Shown: positions 10,856 to 23,010, counted from the stretch's first letter. The stretch: DNA of 64,000 nt from Tachypleus tridentatus (GCF_004210375.1 NC_134832.1:151277592-151341591); one strand, 5' to 3'. The notes: a model not told the origin generated them from the letters alone. Numbers and translations: made by a program.

Positions 10856-13800
10856 AATACTGGTCAACTAGCACTGGTCTTTGTCACTTGATACACCCTC
10901 GGAGGTTGTCGCCATCCGTGCTTCCTTGGGTCGTACTATCATTGTTTGTTCTCTGTATCTGTCACCTGGAGAGACCTATGATCAATCAGACCTTGATGCT
11001 CTCATTGAACAGTTGTCCTCTCCCTTTTTAATCCTAGGGCACTTTAATGAGCATAATTCCCTCTGGGGAGGTACTGATATTGATGAAGAAGTCGTTCCAT
11101 AGAGAGTATGGTCGCAGATCATGTTTTTTCTCTTTTCAATACTGGTTCTTATACTTATTTTAATGCACCTAGTCAGTCCTTTACTGCTATTGATATCTCT
11201 GTCTGCTTCCCATTGGATAGTGATTAATTATCATTTTGAGAGAGACTGGCTGTAATCATTGCCACCCGACCCATGTGACTCAGTGGAAGCTGGATCAAAT
11301 CAACTGGTTCTGTTTCACTGCTCTCTTGAAACTTGGTCCTTACGTCGTCTGTAAGTCATCGATAGATGACTGTGTGGCAGTAGTGACTGACTGTATTGTC
11401 AGTATATCACAAATGGTTTCAAAACTGGCATGAGATATCTTTTGTAGGTATCCCACACTTTCAAACCGCATGACTTTTCAGTAGGACCATGCACATGCTT
11501 AGCAAAAAAGACGCCAAAGCCAGAAGGAATCTTGGGTTAAGTATACAACCAGCATCTCTTCTACCATCACTTTCAAAGACTTATGGGACAAGATTCGGAA
11601 GGGAAGTGGACAGTATGCTTCTGTCCCCTCTCGGTCTTGTTCTCTGATGGCCAGGACGTTGATCACCAAAGCATCACCGACACTCTTGACGAAAGTTTTC
11701 ACGTACATCTAGCACTAGTGTTTCATCCGTCACCTTCTTAACCATCAAGACTCGGCCAGAGCGATCGTCTCTATAACTATAATTGCCTCTTTATAATGGT
11801 GGAACTCAAGCTTGCTTTTCATTGGTCTGGCAGTACATCAGTTAGATATGATGATATTCATTCTGAGATTCTATTCTTCTGGTTATTTTTAACCGGATCT
11901 GGCAAGAGGATGGTTTTACTAATGCTTGACACCGTAATATTATCTTCCCTCTCTCTAAGCCTGGGAAGGATCCCAAGACTCCTTCAGACTACCGTCCAAT
12001 TGCTTTGACGAGCTGTTTCTGTAAGATCTTAGAAAGGATGGTTAATGCTCATTTTGTTTGGGGTCTTCGAATCAAACAACCTCCTCTCACGCACCCAGTG
12101 TGGGTTCTGACGGTAGCGCTCCAGTCAGCGTGTACAGTCTGATTTGACTTAAAACATCGATCAGAGACGTTTTTTAAGTGACAATATCTTGACCTTGACC
12201 TTGGGAAGGCTTACGACATGCCATTTTGTGAGACCTCCACTAATATGAGTTGCGTGGCTATTCACCCAGTTTTATCAAAAAATTAATCGACTGGTGATTT
12301 CATGTCCATGTGGGCTCGACCTATCCCACTCTTTTCCACAGGAGCTTGGGTTCCTTCAGGGCTGTGTCTCAAGTGTTACACTTTCAGCGTGAAAATTAAT
12401 GCCATCGTTGAACAACTAACTTCCTCCTGCTTTTGCAAACGTGCTTTATATCAATGACTTCCATATCTTGTGTCAGTCGTAGAGCATGAGGCTTATTGAG
12501 AGACAACTTCGTATTTCCCTAAATCGTTTGTTGAAGTGGATCACAACAAACGGTTTTACCTTTTCTTCCTCTAAAACCATTTGCATGCACTTTTGTTGCT
12601 AACGGGTATTTCACCCTGATCCTGAGCTCCGTTTCAGTTATCTTGAACACCATTTCAGTGAAGATGTGTTTCTCGTGAACCCTGAGGTAAAGTTTTGGGT
12701 CTTATCTTTTACCATAAGCTGACCATTCCTCAAATCAAACAGCCAGATGTCAAGTGTACAAGGTCACTGAATATTCTTTGTGTAATCTCTTCCACATCTT
12801 GGGGAGCAGATCAATATTCTATACTAAAGCTATAGTGTGCCCTTTTTCGTTTAAAACTGGATTATGGGTCTCTGATCTGTGATTCTCTCAGGACTTCTGC
12901 ATTGAATATGTTATACCCCATTTACTATCTGGGGCTTCGGCTCTGCACGAGGGCTTTCCACACTTTTCCAGTCTAGAATTTTACACCGAATCTCACGAGC
13001 CTGCTTTACAACTCTGTCACTTGCAACTTCCTTTGCTGTATGTTTCAAACTTCGATCCTTACCACAGCATCCCGCCTGGGATTGTGCTTTCCTTTCTTTG
13101 CTGTATGTTTCAAACTTCGATCCTTACCACAGCATCCCGCCTGGGATTGTGCCTTCCTTTCTTTACTGTATGTTTCAAACTTCGATCCTTACCACAGCAT
13201 CCCACCTGGGATTGTGCCTTCCTTTCTTTACTGTATGTTTCAAACTTCGATCCTTACCACAGCATCCCACCTGGGGTTGTGCCTTCCTTTCTTTGCTGTA
13301 TGTTTCAAACTTCGATCCTTACCACAGCATCCTACCTGGGGTTGTGCCTTCCTTTCTTTGCTGTATGTTTCAAACTTCGATCCTTACCACAGCATCCCAC
13401 CTGGGGTTGTGCCTTCCTTTCTTTGCTGTATGTTTCAAACTTTGATCCTTACCACAGCATCCCACCTGGGATTGTGCCTTCCTGGAATCGCTTCACGTTA
13501 TTTTTCACCCTGTTCTCGTCAATATTCAAAACCTACTGGCCCATTTCTCTTTATCTCCCATTTCTATCCAATTTAGTTTTGATGGATACCAGACCACGTC
13601 GGTATTCATGGGAACGAGCTCGTTGACACCGTATCTAAGTCTGTCTGCTCTGATGCTGTCACTGACATGCCTGTTCCATGTATGGACAACAGTCCTGTAT
13701 TTATGGCTCAGCTCCATTCTAATTGACAATCGACTTGGAATGAGTAACGTGACAACAATCTTTTCCAGATCAAACCGTCTGTTGCTCTTTGGCTGTCTTG

Positions 13801-13960
13801 TTTCCGTAATGACTAGAAGAAGGAAGTTGTCCTGGTTAGGATGTGCATTGGTTACAATTGTTTTTAGCTCATCGTTTTCTTTTATCTTGGACTGATGCAT
13901 CAATGTGCGGCCTTTGGGACACACAAATCACAATAGCCCATACTTTACTGTCGTGTCGTC
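10856..13960 (+). pseudogene. LINE ORF2 (endonuclease-RT-RNase H) pseudogene
   Basis: ORF2 of such elements nicks the target and copies element RNA at the nick. Visible pieces: an apurinic-type endonuclease segment 'EVVAIRASLGRTIIVCSLYL' near 10,900, then 'LILGHFNEHNSLWGG' near 11,030, where the usual GDFN has become GHFN. A 'FTAIDISV'-like block follows near 11,185. RT motif 'KDPKTPSDYRPIALTSC' is near 11,970-12,020. The palm catalytic motif near 12,444-12,461 reads YIND instead of YVDD. 'VPQGCV'-like sequence is degenerate near 12,355. The C-terminal part is only patchily readable after 13,560. Frames shift repeatedly, and a 65-bp tandem array interrupts the region between RT and RNase H. 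Not capable of making an active enzyme. Confidence 0.82.
13022..13483. repeat. 65-bp tandem array inside LINE ORF2, 7 copies
   Basis: 'tgtttcaaacttcgatcctt' starts at 13,041, 13,106, 13,171, 13,236, 13,301, 13,366 and 13,431, exactly 65 bp apart. In one frame a unit reads 'KLRSLPQHPTWDCAFLSLLY', which fits the LINE ORF2 stretch between RT and RNase H, so the unit is an amplified piece of the LINE. Because 65 is not a multiple of 3, the frame rotates and all three plus frames stay open (201, 178 and 115 codons). These are artefacts of repetition. Confidence 0.93.
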
Positions 13961-14316
13961 TATGGCACCACTTTAGACATGTTTATCCATGGGTATACTC
14001 CTGACACTACACAGTGTCATTGGCGATGGTGGCACTGTCTAGCTTTCTTATATCTTTTAACTTTTTATAAGCCATTGGCCATTTTAATTTTATCTAACAT
14101 TTTATATGAATTTTGGCCATTTTTTTAACTTCATTTCTTTTTACATGTTTTGATAATTTTGGTTTTATTTTTTACCAGTTGTCAAGCCTAGTTGCTTTGT
14201 GTCAATAAACGTTAATCAACCAACAAAATCCAATCATGTTTAAACTTATCAGAATAAATTATTATAACAATTTATGCCACTCCTGTTGAATTCATGTAAT
14301 TCTATTGGTATTATTA

Positions 14317-14665
14317 CAAACATACTTGAAGAAAGAAAACATAAGTTTCTAATGCTTGTAAGTCAGGTCCAGCTAAATGGAGTTCCAATGATTAAATTGT
14401 TGATACCTACCATTTCATTGTGTGATGGTTAGGGCACTCAACTCGCCAACTGTGAAGAGCAGGTTCCAATCCCATCAACGAACCAACTGACCTGTTTAGT
14501 TGTATGGGCATTATAATGTGTCAGTCAATTCCACTATTTGTTGGTAAGGAGAATCCCAATAGTTGGCGGTGAGTGGTGTTAAGTGGCGGCCTTCCCTCTA
14601 TTGTCTCACTTCAAAGTTAGGGACGACTAGTTCTGATAATTCTTGATCAGCTTTGCACGAAATTC
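14317..14665 (+). mobile_element. Diverged SINE-A relative; source-like copy of the 33.55-kb insert
   Basis: A tRNA-like head around 14,415-14,475 ('gtgatggttagggcactcaa', B-box-like 'ggttccaatccc') leads into a SINE-A body ('attccactatttgttggtaa', 'gttggcggtgagtggtgtta') and tail ('gctttgcacgaaattcg'). Positions 14,317-14,649 recur at 33,553-33,885 with about five differences, including ~90 bp upstream of the SINE head. Confidence 0.8.
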
Positions 14666-14879
14666 GTTAACTAACATGAACCGTTACTTAAAAGGAACAC
14701 TATTTTTTTCAGAGGTGAAAAAAACATAAGTAACTTATGAACTAAATATATCTAGATAACGTGTTTTGTTAAGTCTGTAAATTATTTTCAAAGACAACAC
14801 TATATTTTTATAGTGGATCAAACGATTAGAAAATCTTTAACGCTTGGACTTTTGAGTATAAAAATATTGCTGCTTATAC

Positions 14880-14965
14880 AAATTATTTTGTTTTGTTTCT
14901 TGTTAAGCAAAAAGCGACACAATAAGCTGTATGTTCTCTCTGCCCACTGCAGGTATCGAAACGTT
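14880..14965 (-). mobile_element. SINE-C fragment
   Basis: 'gttaagcaaaaagcgacacaataagctgtatg...ctgcccactgcaggtatcgaaac' is the complement of the SINE-C 3' half. The overlapping opposite-strand open frames (14,813-15,088) are explained by it and not counted. Confidence 0.55.
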
Positions 14966-15295
14966 ATTTTTAGTGCTGAGCCACGAGGGAAGGTAAGGAT
15001 GTCATGTTTTCTTATATTGCATTTGTTGAAATCAAAATTTTCAGCGACGCTCATTTTGAACAAAAACGGTGATCAAATGATCTATTAAAGTAGAATGTCT
15101 TGGTCATTATACAGATTTAGGTAGATATGGAAATAAAGACAAAGGACCATCTTTGATTCTGTGATAAATAGATTGTTTGAACAAAATGTTTGTTCAGAAG
15201 TAAAGACAGCGAAGAAGTTTTCATTATTTTGTTCTGTATATTAGATATTTCAAGCTAATAATTATGGTATGATATGATGGTACCTTACAACTAAT

Positions 15296-16190
15296 GTAAA
15301 CTTCTCAAGTACAATATCAGAACTGTTAACTTCTCTGATACAATATTATAACTATTAACTTCTCAGGTACAATATTAGAAACTATTAACTTTTCAGGTAC
15401 AATACTGGAGCTGTTAACTTCTCAGGTACAATATTAGATCTATTAACTTCCCAGGTATAATATTATAACTATTAAGTTCTCTGCATACAATATTAGAACT
15501 GTTAACGTCTCTGGTACAATATTAAAACGATTACCTTCTCAGGTACAATATTAGAACTGTAAACTTTTCATGCACAATATTATAACTATTAAGTTATCTG
15601 GATACAATATTAAAACGATTACCTTCTCAGGTACAATATTAGAACTGTGAACTTTTCATGCACAATATTATAACTATTAAGTTCTCTGGATACAATATTA
15701 GAACTGTAAGCTTCTCAGGTACAATGTTAGAACTGTTAACTTCCCAGGTGCAATATTATAACTATTAAGTTCTCTGGATACAATATTAGAACTGTTAACG
15801 TCTCTGGTACAATGTTAGAACTGTTAACTTCCCAGGTACAATATTATAACTATTAAGTTCTCTGGATACAATATTAGAACTGTTAACGTCTCTGGTACAA
15901 TGTTAGAACTGTTAACTTCCCAGGTACAATATTAAAGCTATTAAGTTCTCTGGATACAATATTAGAACTGTTAACGTCTCTGGTACGATGTTAGAACTGT
16001 TAACTTCCCAGGTACAATATTATAACTGTAAATTTCTTTGGTAGAATACTAAAACTATTAAATTCTCAGGAGCAGTATTAGAACTATTAACTTCTTAGGT
16101 ACAATATTAGAACTATTAACTTCTCAGGTACAATATTAGAACTATTAACTTCTCAGGTACAATATTAGAACTTTTCTCCCCTCAGGTAAA
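15296..16190. repeat. ~29-bp minisatellite, diverged, about 30 copies
   Basis: The basic unit is 'ttctcaggtacaatattaga' followed by 'actattaac'. A clean 29-bp step is visible at 16,081/16,110. Units with 'ctctggatacaatattaga' alternate, giving compound blocks that recur between 15,570 and 16,020. Divergence is higher at the edges. Confidence 0.85.
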
Positions 16191-16194
16191 ATGT

Positions 16195-17025
16195 AGGAGC
16201 TTGTAAACGAATTAGGAATTTCTATTGCTGGTTTTCGCTGTCAAAATTAAGTCTATAACATGCCTGAAAAATATACAGATTTAACATGCGGGTTAACGTA
16301 TTAACCCAGTGTCTGTTAACCTTTCTCTAGCTTGTGTTAACGCCACTTTATTAATTATATTCTTCCGAGGTTAAGCTGTCGTTGGGAAATTGAAACAAAA
16401 CGTAAATAAAACAAGCATCTCGTTGTGAAACCTCTATTCAAAGGAAGATGATATAAACCTCGTGCTTAAATTGAACAGTCATATGGTACAAAGCTTCAAA
16501 TATGCCAAGTGTGTTTACAAGATTTCAACAGCTGTGACTAGTAACCATTTCTGAACCGTTTGAGTACAACTGATAGAACTGACTGTTAATTTCTCATTTC
16601 ACAAGTCACTAATAGAGGTTCTCTGGTGGAACAACAGTAATTATAGGGATTTAAAATGCTAAAATTTGATTCTAGTTCGATTCTCAATGTAGCCATGCTC
16701 CAAAATAATCAAACATCAGTAGAAATGAGAAACAACTGATGATTGTAGATGCACTTCGCTGGGACTAGTCGACATAAACATATACCAAACAGAAACTCAG
16801 AGTAACATATAGGAGGAGATTACCTTTCTTTATGTCGATAGGATATAAAGTCATAAGACAACTAAAGATAAGATTATAATTAAAGGAAATAAATATTATA
16901 GGGGATTCGCTTTCTAAAGCGGTTGTACATTGCGGATAACGTGTGACACCTTTCAAGGATAGTTAAAGTTTCAACAGAATTTTCACGCATACAGATTGTA
17001 TAGGCATGCCTAACAACATTTCCAG
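16195..17025. other. Non-genic stretch
   Basis: No recognised gene or repeat. The short minus frame at 16,765-16,956 has no support. Confidence 0.55.
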
Positions 17026-17028
17026 ACA

Positions 17029-17133
17029 AGCCCAACAGAATACCTATGGATACCCAACAGAATACCTATGGACACCCAACAGAATACCTATGAATACCCA
17101 ACAGAATACCTATGGATACCCAACAGAATATTT
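17029..17133. repeat. 22-bp minisatellite, ~5 copies
   Basis: 'cccaacagaatacctatgga' plus two bases repeats in direct orientation. The last unit is degenerate (cccaacagaatatttatc). Confidence 0.88.
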
Positions 17134-17595
17134 ATCACATCCAACTGAATTTTCAGGAATACTTAATAAAATGTGCAGGTGTATCTAAAATAATGTTCCC
17201 CACATACCTAACACACTTTTCGGGAATACCCAACAGTGAAATTCTGAAAGCCACTTGTATGAGGCCAAGTGTATTTCATGATGTGACGAGTTAAAAACAC
17301 GATTTTCTGGAATACTTTCTGCGATTCTGTAATTTTGCCAAAGAAAAAACAACAGAACAAACCCGCCATGAACTCGTATAAGTTTACAAAAGGCTGGATA
17401 ATTGAGTAAACGTTTTAAAGTTTAAATTAAAGTATATATGTTATGTATACGAAAGCATTAATCGCTTTTCACGGTGAAGCTTGTGAAAAACGAACTAGGG
17501 TCAACTACGGATTAACAGGATCTCTCTGATGTGGAAGTTTAATCGAAAAAAAACTGTTGGCATGTAAAGCATTCTAGATCAATACCGCGAAAAGA

Positions 17596-17871
17596 TTGTT
17601 TGTTTGTTTTGAATTTCGCTCAAAGCTACTCGAGGGCTATCTGCGTAAGCCGTTCCTAATTTAGCAGTGTAAGACTAGAGGGAAGGCAGCTGGTCATCAC
17701 CACCCACCGCCAACTCTTGGGCTACTTTTTTACCAATGAATAGTGAGATTGACCGTCACATATAACACCCCCACGGCTGAAAGGGCGAGCATGTTTGGTG
17801 CGACAAAGATTCAAACCCGCAACCCTCGGATTAGGAGTTGAACGCCTTAACCCACTTGGCCATGCCGGAGC
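17596..17871 (-). mobile_element. SINE-A, full length, with 12-bp target duplication
   Basis: Plus strand runs from the tail complement 'ttgtttgtttgttttgaatt' through body 'caccacccaccgccaactct' to the head complement 'cccacttggccatgccgg'. The 12-mer accgcgaaaaga flanks it at 17,584-17,595 and 17,872-17,883. It lies about 45 bp upstream of a 44-bp minisatellite. Confidence 0.95.
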
Positions 17872-17924
17872 ACCGCGAAAAGAGTGTAGAAAGAAATAAT
17901 TTTGTGAGCAGATACAATACAATA

Positions 17925-18741
17925 CATATTGTTTACACGATTGCTATTCTTTTTATACAATACTGTATCATATTGTTTACACGTTTGCTATTGTTTTTAT
18001 ACAATACTGTATCATATTGTTTACACGTTTGCTATTGTTTTTATACAATACTGTATCGTATTGTTTACACGTTTGCTATTGTTTTTATACAATACTGTAT
18101 CGTATTGTTTACACGTTTGCTATTGTTTTTATACAATACTGTATCCTATTGTTTACACGTTTGCTATTGTTTTTATACAATACTGTATCATATTGTTTAC
18201 GTTTGCTATTCTTTTTTATACAATACTGTATCGTATTGTTTACGTTTGTATTCTTTTATACAATACTGTATCATATTGTTTACACGTTTGCTATTCGTTT
18301 TATACAATACTGTATCATATTGTTTACACGTTTGCTATTGTTTTTATACAATACTGTATCGTATTGTTTACACGTTTGCTATTGTTTTTATACAATACTG
18401 TATCGTATTGTTTACACGTTTGCTATTGTTTTTATACAATACTGTATCATATTGTTTACACGTTTGCTATTGTTTTTTATACAATACTGTATCATATTGT
18501 TTACACGTTTGCTATTGTTTTTATACAATACTGTATCATATTGTTTACACGTTTGCTATTGTTTTTATACAATACTGTATCATATTGTTTACACGTTTGC
18601 TATTCTTTTTATACAATACTGTATCATATTGTTTACACGTTTGCTATTGTTTTTATACAATACTGTATCATATTGTTTACACGTTTGCTATTGTTTTTAT
18701 ACAATACCGTATCGTATTGTTTACACGTTTGCTATTGTTTT
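17925..18741. repeat. 44-bp minisatellite, ~18 copies
   Basis: Units of 'ttgctattgtttttatacaa' - 'tactgtatcatattgtttac' - 'acgt' step by 44 bp (for example 17,941 to 17,985). Two neighbouring units near 18,195-18,260 are shortened. With 44 = 2 mod 3 and no stops, three overlapping open frames of 302, 280 and 258 codons arise. They encode a hydrophobic periodic peptide, not a recognisable protein. Confidence 0.95.
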
Positions 18742-18991
18742 TCTAATGATATTTCAAGCTATTCTGTTTGAGGAAGAGTCGAGCGTTAAATAAAATATCT
18801 GTTATTTTCTACACGTTTTGTTATTGTTGTTTTAACATGGCGTGGCTTTGGGCTATCTTTGCATCTACTTACCAATGGTTCACAAGCGGGTCTCTAATGC
18901 TAAAATTGTTAGGCTAACGTCTAGTCTCAAAATAATATTTATGCCTTTCAATAGCATTCATTTTGAGATGGCATTGCAGTCATATAGAGGA

Positions 18992-19277
18992 TTTGGTTTG
19001 GTTTGGTTTGGTTTGGTTTGAATTTCCGCAAAGCTACTCAAGGACTATCTACGCTAGCCATCCCTAATTTAGCAGTGTTAGACCAGAGGAAAGGCAGTTA
19101 GTCATCACCACCTACCGTCAACTCTTTGGCTATTCTTTTACCAACGAATAGTTGTATTCACCATCAAATTATAACGCCCCCACAGCTGAAAGGGCGGACA
19201 TGTTTGTTGGGACGGGAATTCGAAGCCGCAACCCTCGGACTACGAGTCGAGTGCCTTAACCACCTGGCCATGCCAGG
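18992..19277 (-). mobile_element. SINE-A with (GGTTT)n tail
   Basis: The plus strand opens with five GGTTT-type repeats (18,992-19,020), then 'gaatttccgcaaagctactc', body and head complement ending 'cacctggccatgccaggg'. The repeats are the complement of an AAACC-type 3' tail, which suggests target-primed tail slippage. Moderately diverged. Confidence 0.9.
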
Positions 19278-19337
19278 GACCCTGTACTCAAGTACCCTTA
19301 ATTTATTCTTCTATTATTGAATGAAAGCTTCTTGAGC

Positions 19338-19597
19338 ATCGCCAGAGGGTTCAGATGGTTAGGACGCTCGGCTCGGTTCGTAATATGAGGATATTGGGTT
19401 CGAATCCCAGTGCCACCAAACATGATCGCCTTTTCAGTAGTGGGGCGTTATAATGTGGCGGTCAATCCCACTATTCGTTGGTAAAAGAGTAGCCCAAGAG
19501 TTGGCGGTGAGTGGTGGCGTCTAGCTGCTTTCCTTCCAGTCTTACACTACTAAATTGGGAACGGTTAGTGTAGCTTTATTTTGCGAAATTCAAAAAC
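19338..19597 (+). mobile_element. SINE-A, plus orientation
   Basis: Head 'tcagatggttaggacgctcg', B box 'gggttcgaatccc', body 'gagttggcggtgagtggtgg', tail 'ttttgcgaaattcaaaaac'. With the minus copy ending 60 bp upstream it forms an inverted pair. Confidence 0.9.
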
Positions 19598-19599
19598 AT

Positions 19600-20710
19600 A
19601 CTTTTTGGGTAGCGGCACGTAGCGGCAAAAAATGTGCTTATAGAAGCTAATTTTACATACTTGTGATACAAAACTTGATAAAGAGGAGTCTGTGCTTCAC
19701 TGACTTTCTGTACTTAAAATTAATTCAAATGTTTCTTACTAACTAACTATCGTACCAGATAAAATATAAAATACTATTTTGGCATTTTATGATTTAAAAC
19801 CAAAGTAACCGAAACTTTACAGTCGTGTATGATTCTTATGTACACGTTTCTTGGGTTTATGGTCCCACAATGGTGTATTAATTTTGCATAGTATGCAGTG
19901 TTTCAGAAACGTGAAACACCAGTGCAGTAGTTTCAACCGATCATTGTGGATGCCCTGTCCTCGAAGGTTTTATCATGTTTTCTGGTTCTCAGAACTATCT
20001 AACCAATCAGTTAATACCAACAGCTGTACATCCCACATGGTGAGATGTCCATGCAGTGGCGAACCTGAAATTCTGCCCTAGTATTGCGGCAGTATTGGTT
20101 GTACGGCCAATTTAAGGTGGTTCGTTACACTAAATTTGGCGTGTTGTCCTTTCACTGTTAGCTATGGAATAACAGTTGTATAGTCCATCTTTTGCATCTA
20201 TATAATCCTAATTTACGCGTAAATATGGAAGGAAACTACACATCCAATAATTTTTTGATTGTATTTCTTTCGTTTGTTTCACATTTCGTCCTTTTGAAAG
20301 TTCCAAGTGACTCTAAATACTTCATAACCACCATGTATGAATTTTTTATATTACAAAGCCCAAAGTATCCAGTCTATAACAAAAGAGTTCTAATAACAGC
20401 AATGATGCAGCATCAAACATCACCTATTTTAAATTTCCATCTGAGTATATTATAAAACCACGTCGTATTTAACAACATGTTTCGTATGATTTAAAATAGT
20501 TTAATAAAATTTGATTGAGACAAATAACTTACCCTTAAAATTCTTATCTTAACGTTCAACACTAGAAATACAGATCTCTTTTAACAAGTTAACAAGCAGT
20601 TAGTTAAAGTGGAGGAGGTATTATAACCCCACCTAACTGAAGCCATTATTATGAAGCTGGGCATATCTCTTGTTACTATCAGCAAGTTATTAAACAAAGA
20701 TTTAAAGTTT
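19600..20710. other. Non-genic stretch
   Basis: No repeat or gene recognised. The open frames at 19,851-20,081 and 20,192-20,455 have no family resemblance or splice context. Confidence 0.55.
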
Positions 20711-20714
20711 CCAA

Positions 20715-21003
20715 GCCATCACACTTCAATGGTTGTTTTCATGAGAGAGATGGCCAACTGCACACCTCTAAACTCAATGGTTGTTTTCATAAGAGAGATG
20801 GCCAACTTGCACACCTCCAAACTCAATGGTTGTTTTCATGAGAGAGATGGCCAACTTGCACACCTCTAAAGTCAATGGTTGTTTTCATGAGAGAGATGGC
20901 CAACTTACACACCTCTAAACTCAATGGTTGTTTTCATGAGAGAGATGGCCAACTTGCACACCTCTAAACTCAATGGTTGTTTTCATATGAAAGATGGCCA
21001 ATG
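20715..21003. repeat. 49-bp minisatellite, 6 copies
   Basis: 'caatggttgttttcatgaga' starts at 20,727, 20,775, 20,824, 20,873, 20,922 and 20,971. The first step is 48 bp and the rest are 49. The unit continues 'gagatggccaacttgcacac' and 'ctctaaact'. Confidence 0.93.
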
Positions 21004-21451
21004 GAACAAGAATCGGAACAAACCCATTCAATCCCATGAATCCCCCATTCAGCCCCAATAAGTTTTATCTCTTTCCTCAACTCTTAAACGTTGCTTTGTC
21101 ACTTGCTTGTTATAATAAAAATTATAGTTCCAGGCAGCAGAACTTAATTATGGTTATGAGAATGAACATGATGAACGATTGGAGATATTGTTTCAATGAC
21201 TGCTCAAAAACTGGATTCGTTTCATAAAGTTCGATTAACTAAAACTAAAATAAATTTCAGAATACAATTGAATCTGTGTTAGTGAGGTTTGTCTCGATTT
21301 TGATATTACATTTAATATCTTAATCTAAGTCACCTAAGTATTAAAACCAAGTTGTCTTCTACCAGTTATTTGCTTGTTTGTCGTTACTTGTAATTAAGGA
21401 TTAATATTTCAGTCTGAAATAATTTTTAGAAAAGTGAAAACAGCTATTTTT

Positions 21452-21760
21452 TAACCCTAACTTATATAAATGATTTTTTTATGATAATGTAAGCAATATC
21501 ATGTTAACCCTAACTTATATAAATCTTTGCTTGATAAATATGAAAAAACAAAATCTTAAACCTAGTTTATGTAAATATTTGCTTGATTAATATAAAAACA
21601 GCTATATCATAGCCCTAAGAAGTTTAAGTTACATAAATTTGCACTCGATCAAAATATAAATGCTGCATTTTAGCCGTATCGTATACAAATGGCTCTTTCA
21701 TAAAACTGAAAACAGCATTTTAATTTTAACTTATATCAAACGCTGATTTACTAGATATGA
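21452..21760. repeat. Degenerate ~65-bp tandem repeat
   Basis: About four or five diverged units share 'aaccctaacttatataaat', a 'tttgcttgat' block and 'atataaaaacagc'. Spacing is irregular, so this is an old array. Confidence 0.6.
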
Positions 21761-21844
21761 TTTGTACGTACAAAAGTCTGTTTTAAGTGCGTAAAAGTGT
21801 GTTTCGAGTTATGAAATATTATTGTAGTTTTATGTGATTGTTTG

Positions 21845-21890
21845 GACGTTTGACGTTTTATGGCGCAAAGCAACTAGGCTATCTACATGA
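21845..21890 (-). mobile_element. SINE-A 3' tip
   Basis: 'ttatggcgcaaagcaactag' and 'gctatctac' are the complement of the SINE-A 3' end. Only about 40 bp are recognisable. Confidence 0.4.
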
Positions 21891-22511
21891 GTAAATGTGA
21901 ATATGTGTATTTATCTGTTTCTTACAAGTTTCCCCATTTCTTTATCATTCTGCACCAAACTTGAAACATTAACACAGGATGATGTGAGGAAGGTTTTGAT
22001 GAGATTGGGGGTTGGACACCCATCTAATTTAATATTTATGGAGTTATTTAAAACAGTATGTCTTTCTTTTCAGCTTTGGTTTACATGTTTTTATTGTACT
22101 TTTAATGTTTATTGCGTTAAGGAAAAAATAAAAGAAAGAAACACAAACGAGATTTTATTTCTCCAGCTGGTTTTCTATATTGAAACTAGGTACTTTAGAT
22201 ACAAAGTTAAAGGATTAGCTTATGTTTCGTTTCAAAAGTGTGAGGTAATACAATCAATGCTTCGCAACAAAGACCCATCATGAAATTAAATGTTATACAC
22301 ATGGCTTAAACCCTTTGCAACAAATATTCACAAGTCTTCATCACGTGCTAGGAATTATATCTTCTTGTCTCAGTGGCTCCCATAAAATGTTCAACAGAGA
22401 TTTATTCCAGCACATATTACAATTCATGACAATGGGTTATAACTATAGAGCTCGTGTTCTTCTCGTGAAAATAAGTAGGAGACGTTTCTACAAATGTGTG
22501 TTTATGTTGTT

Positions 22512-22628
22512 GTTTTTATAACAGGGCCACATCGGGTTATCTGCTGTGTACACCAAGGGGAATTGAACCCCTGATTTTAGCGTTGTAAATCCGTATACTT
22601 ACCGCTATCCCAGCTAGGGACCTTTCTA
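22512..22628 (-). mobile_element. SINE-B (short tRNA-derived SINE)
   Basis: On the plus strand 'tataacagggccacatcggg', 'ttatctgctgtgtacaccaa', 'ggggaattgaacccctgatt' and 'agcgttgtaaatccgtatac' give the complement of a 115-bp element whose head has a B-box-like ggttcaattcccc. Similar copies lie at 42,781 (+) and 46,615 (-). Confidence 0.8.
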
Positions 22629-22809
22629 CAAATATCACTTCTTTTAAATGTGTTGTGTGTCATGAAAGAAACTAATAATTTCTAAAAAATGTAACAAAAC
22701 CAGAGCTAAGCGGTTATAATTCTTGTATTTACGTGTACAAAATAGTAAAAAAATTACAAATTTTTAGCTTAGTATTATCTCAAAATTTCCTGACTTGTTT
22801 TCACATGTA

Positions 22810-23010
22810 TTATCGTAAAGCTATTCCAAACTTATCTACGCTACCTAACCCTCGTTTTGAACTGAAATGTTTGAAGAAAGGTAACTATTTAACGGATTCT
22901 ACCGCCGGCTACTGGGCTACTCTACTTGGATAGTGAGACTGACTGCGACTCTTATAACATACCCAAGTGCTCAGAGTGCGAAGTAATATTAATCAGCAAT
23001 GGATGGCACA
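22810..23010 (-). mobile_element. Old SINE-A remnant
   Basis: 'aaagctattccaaacttatctacgctacc', then 'taccgccggctactgggcta' and 'atagtgagactgactgcgac' follow the order of the SINE-A complement (ctatctgcgctagc, caccgccaactcttgggcta, aatagtgggattgaccgtc), with much loss. Confidence 0.55.

Larger units (their letters stand above)
10075..14226 (+). mobile_element. Decayed Jockey/R1-type non-LTR retrotransposon (LINE copy 1)
   Basis: The order is: 5' UTR (10,075-10,560), an endonuclease remnant (from ~10,856), reverse transcriptase remnants (~11,790-12,750), an RNase H/C-terminal remnant (~13,500-13,960), an AT-rich 3' UTR, and a 3' end at 'gtcaataaacgttaatcaac'. The 5' UTR matches, in the same relative orientation, the region upstream of the minus-strand LINE at 47,830-47,330 (shared 'ttggacgttctcaacaagtgg', 'tgagtatagtgctcacaaaa'), so both belong to one family. 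ORF1 is absent: the sequence passes from 5' UTR to the endonuclease within about 300 bp. Many stops and frameshifts make it non-functional. Confidence 0.85.

Noticed and set aside
17838..18793. Three overlapping open frames up to 302 codons, hydrophobic and periodic
   Set aside because: They are the three frames of a 44-bp tandem repeat; no domain, start context or codon bias.
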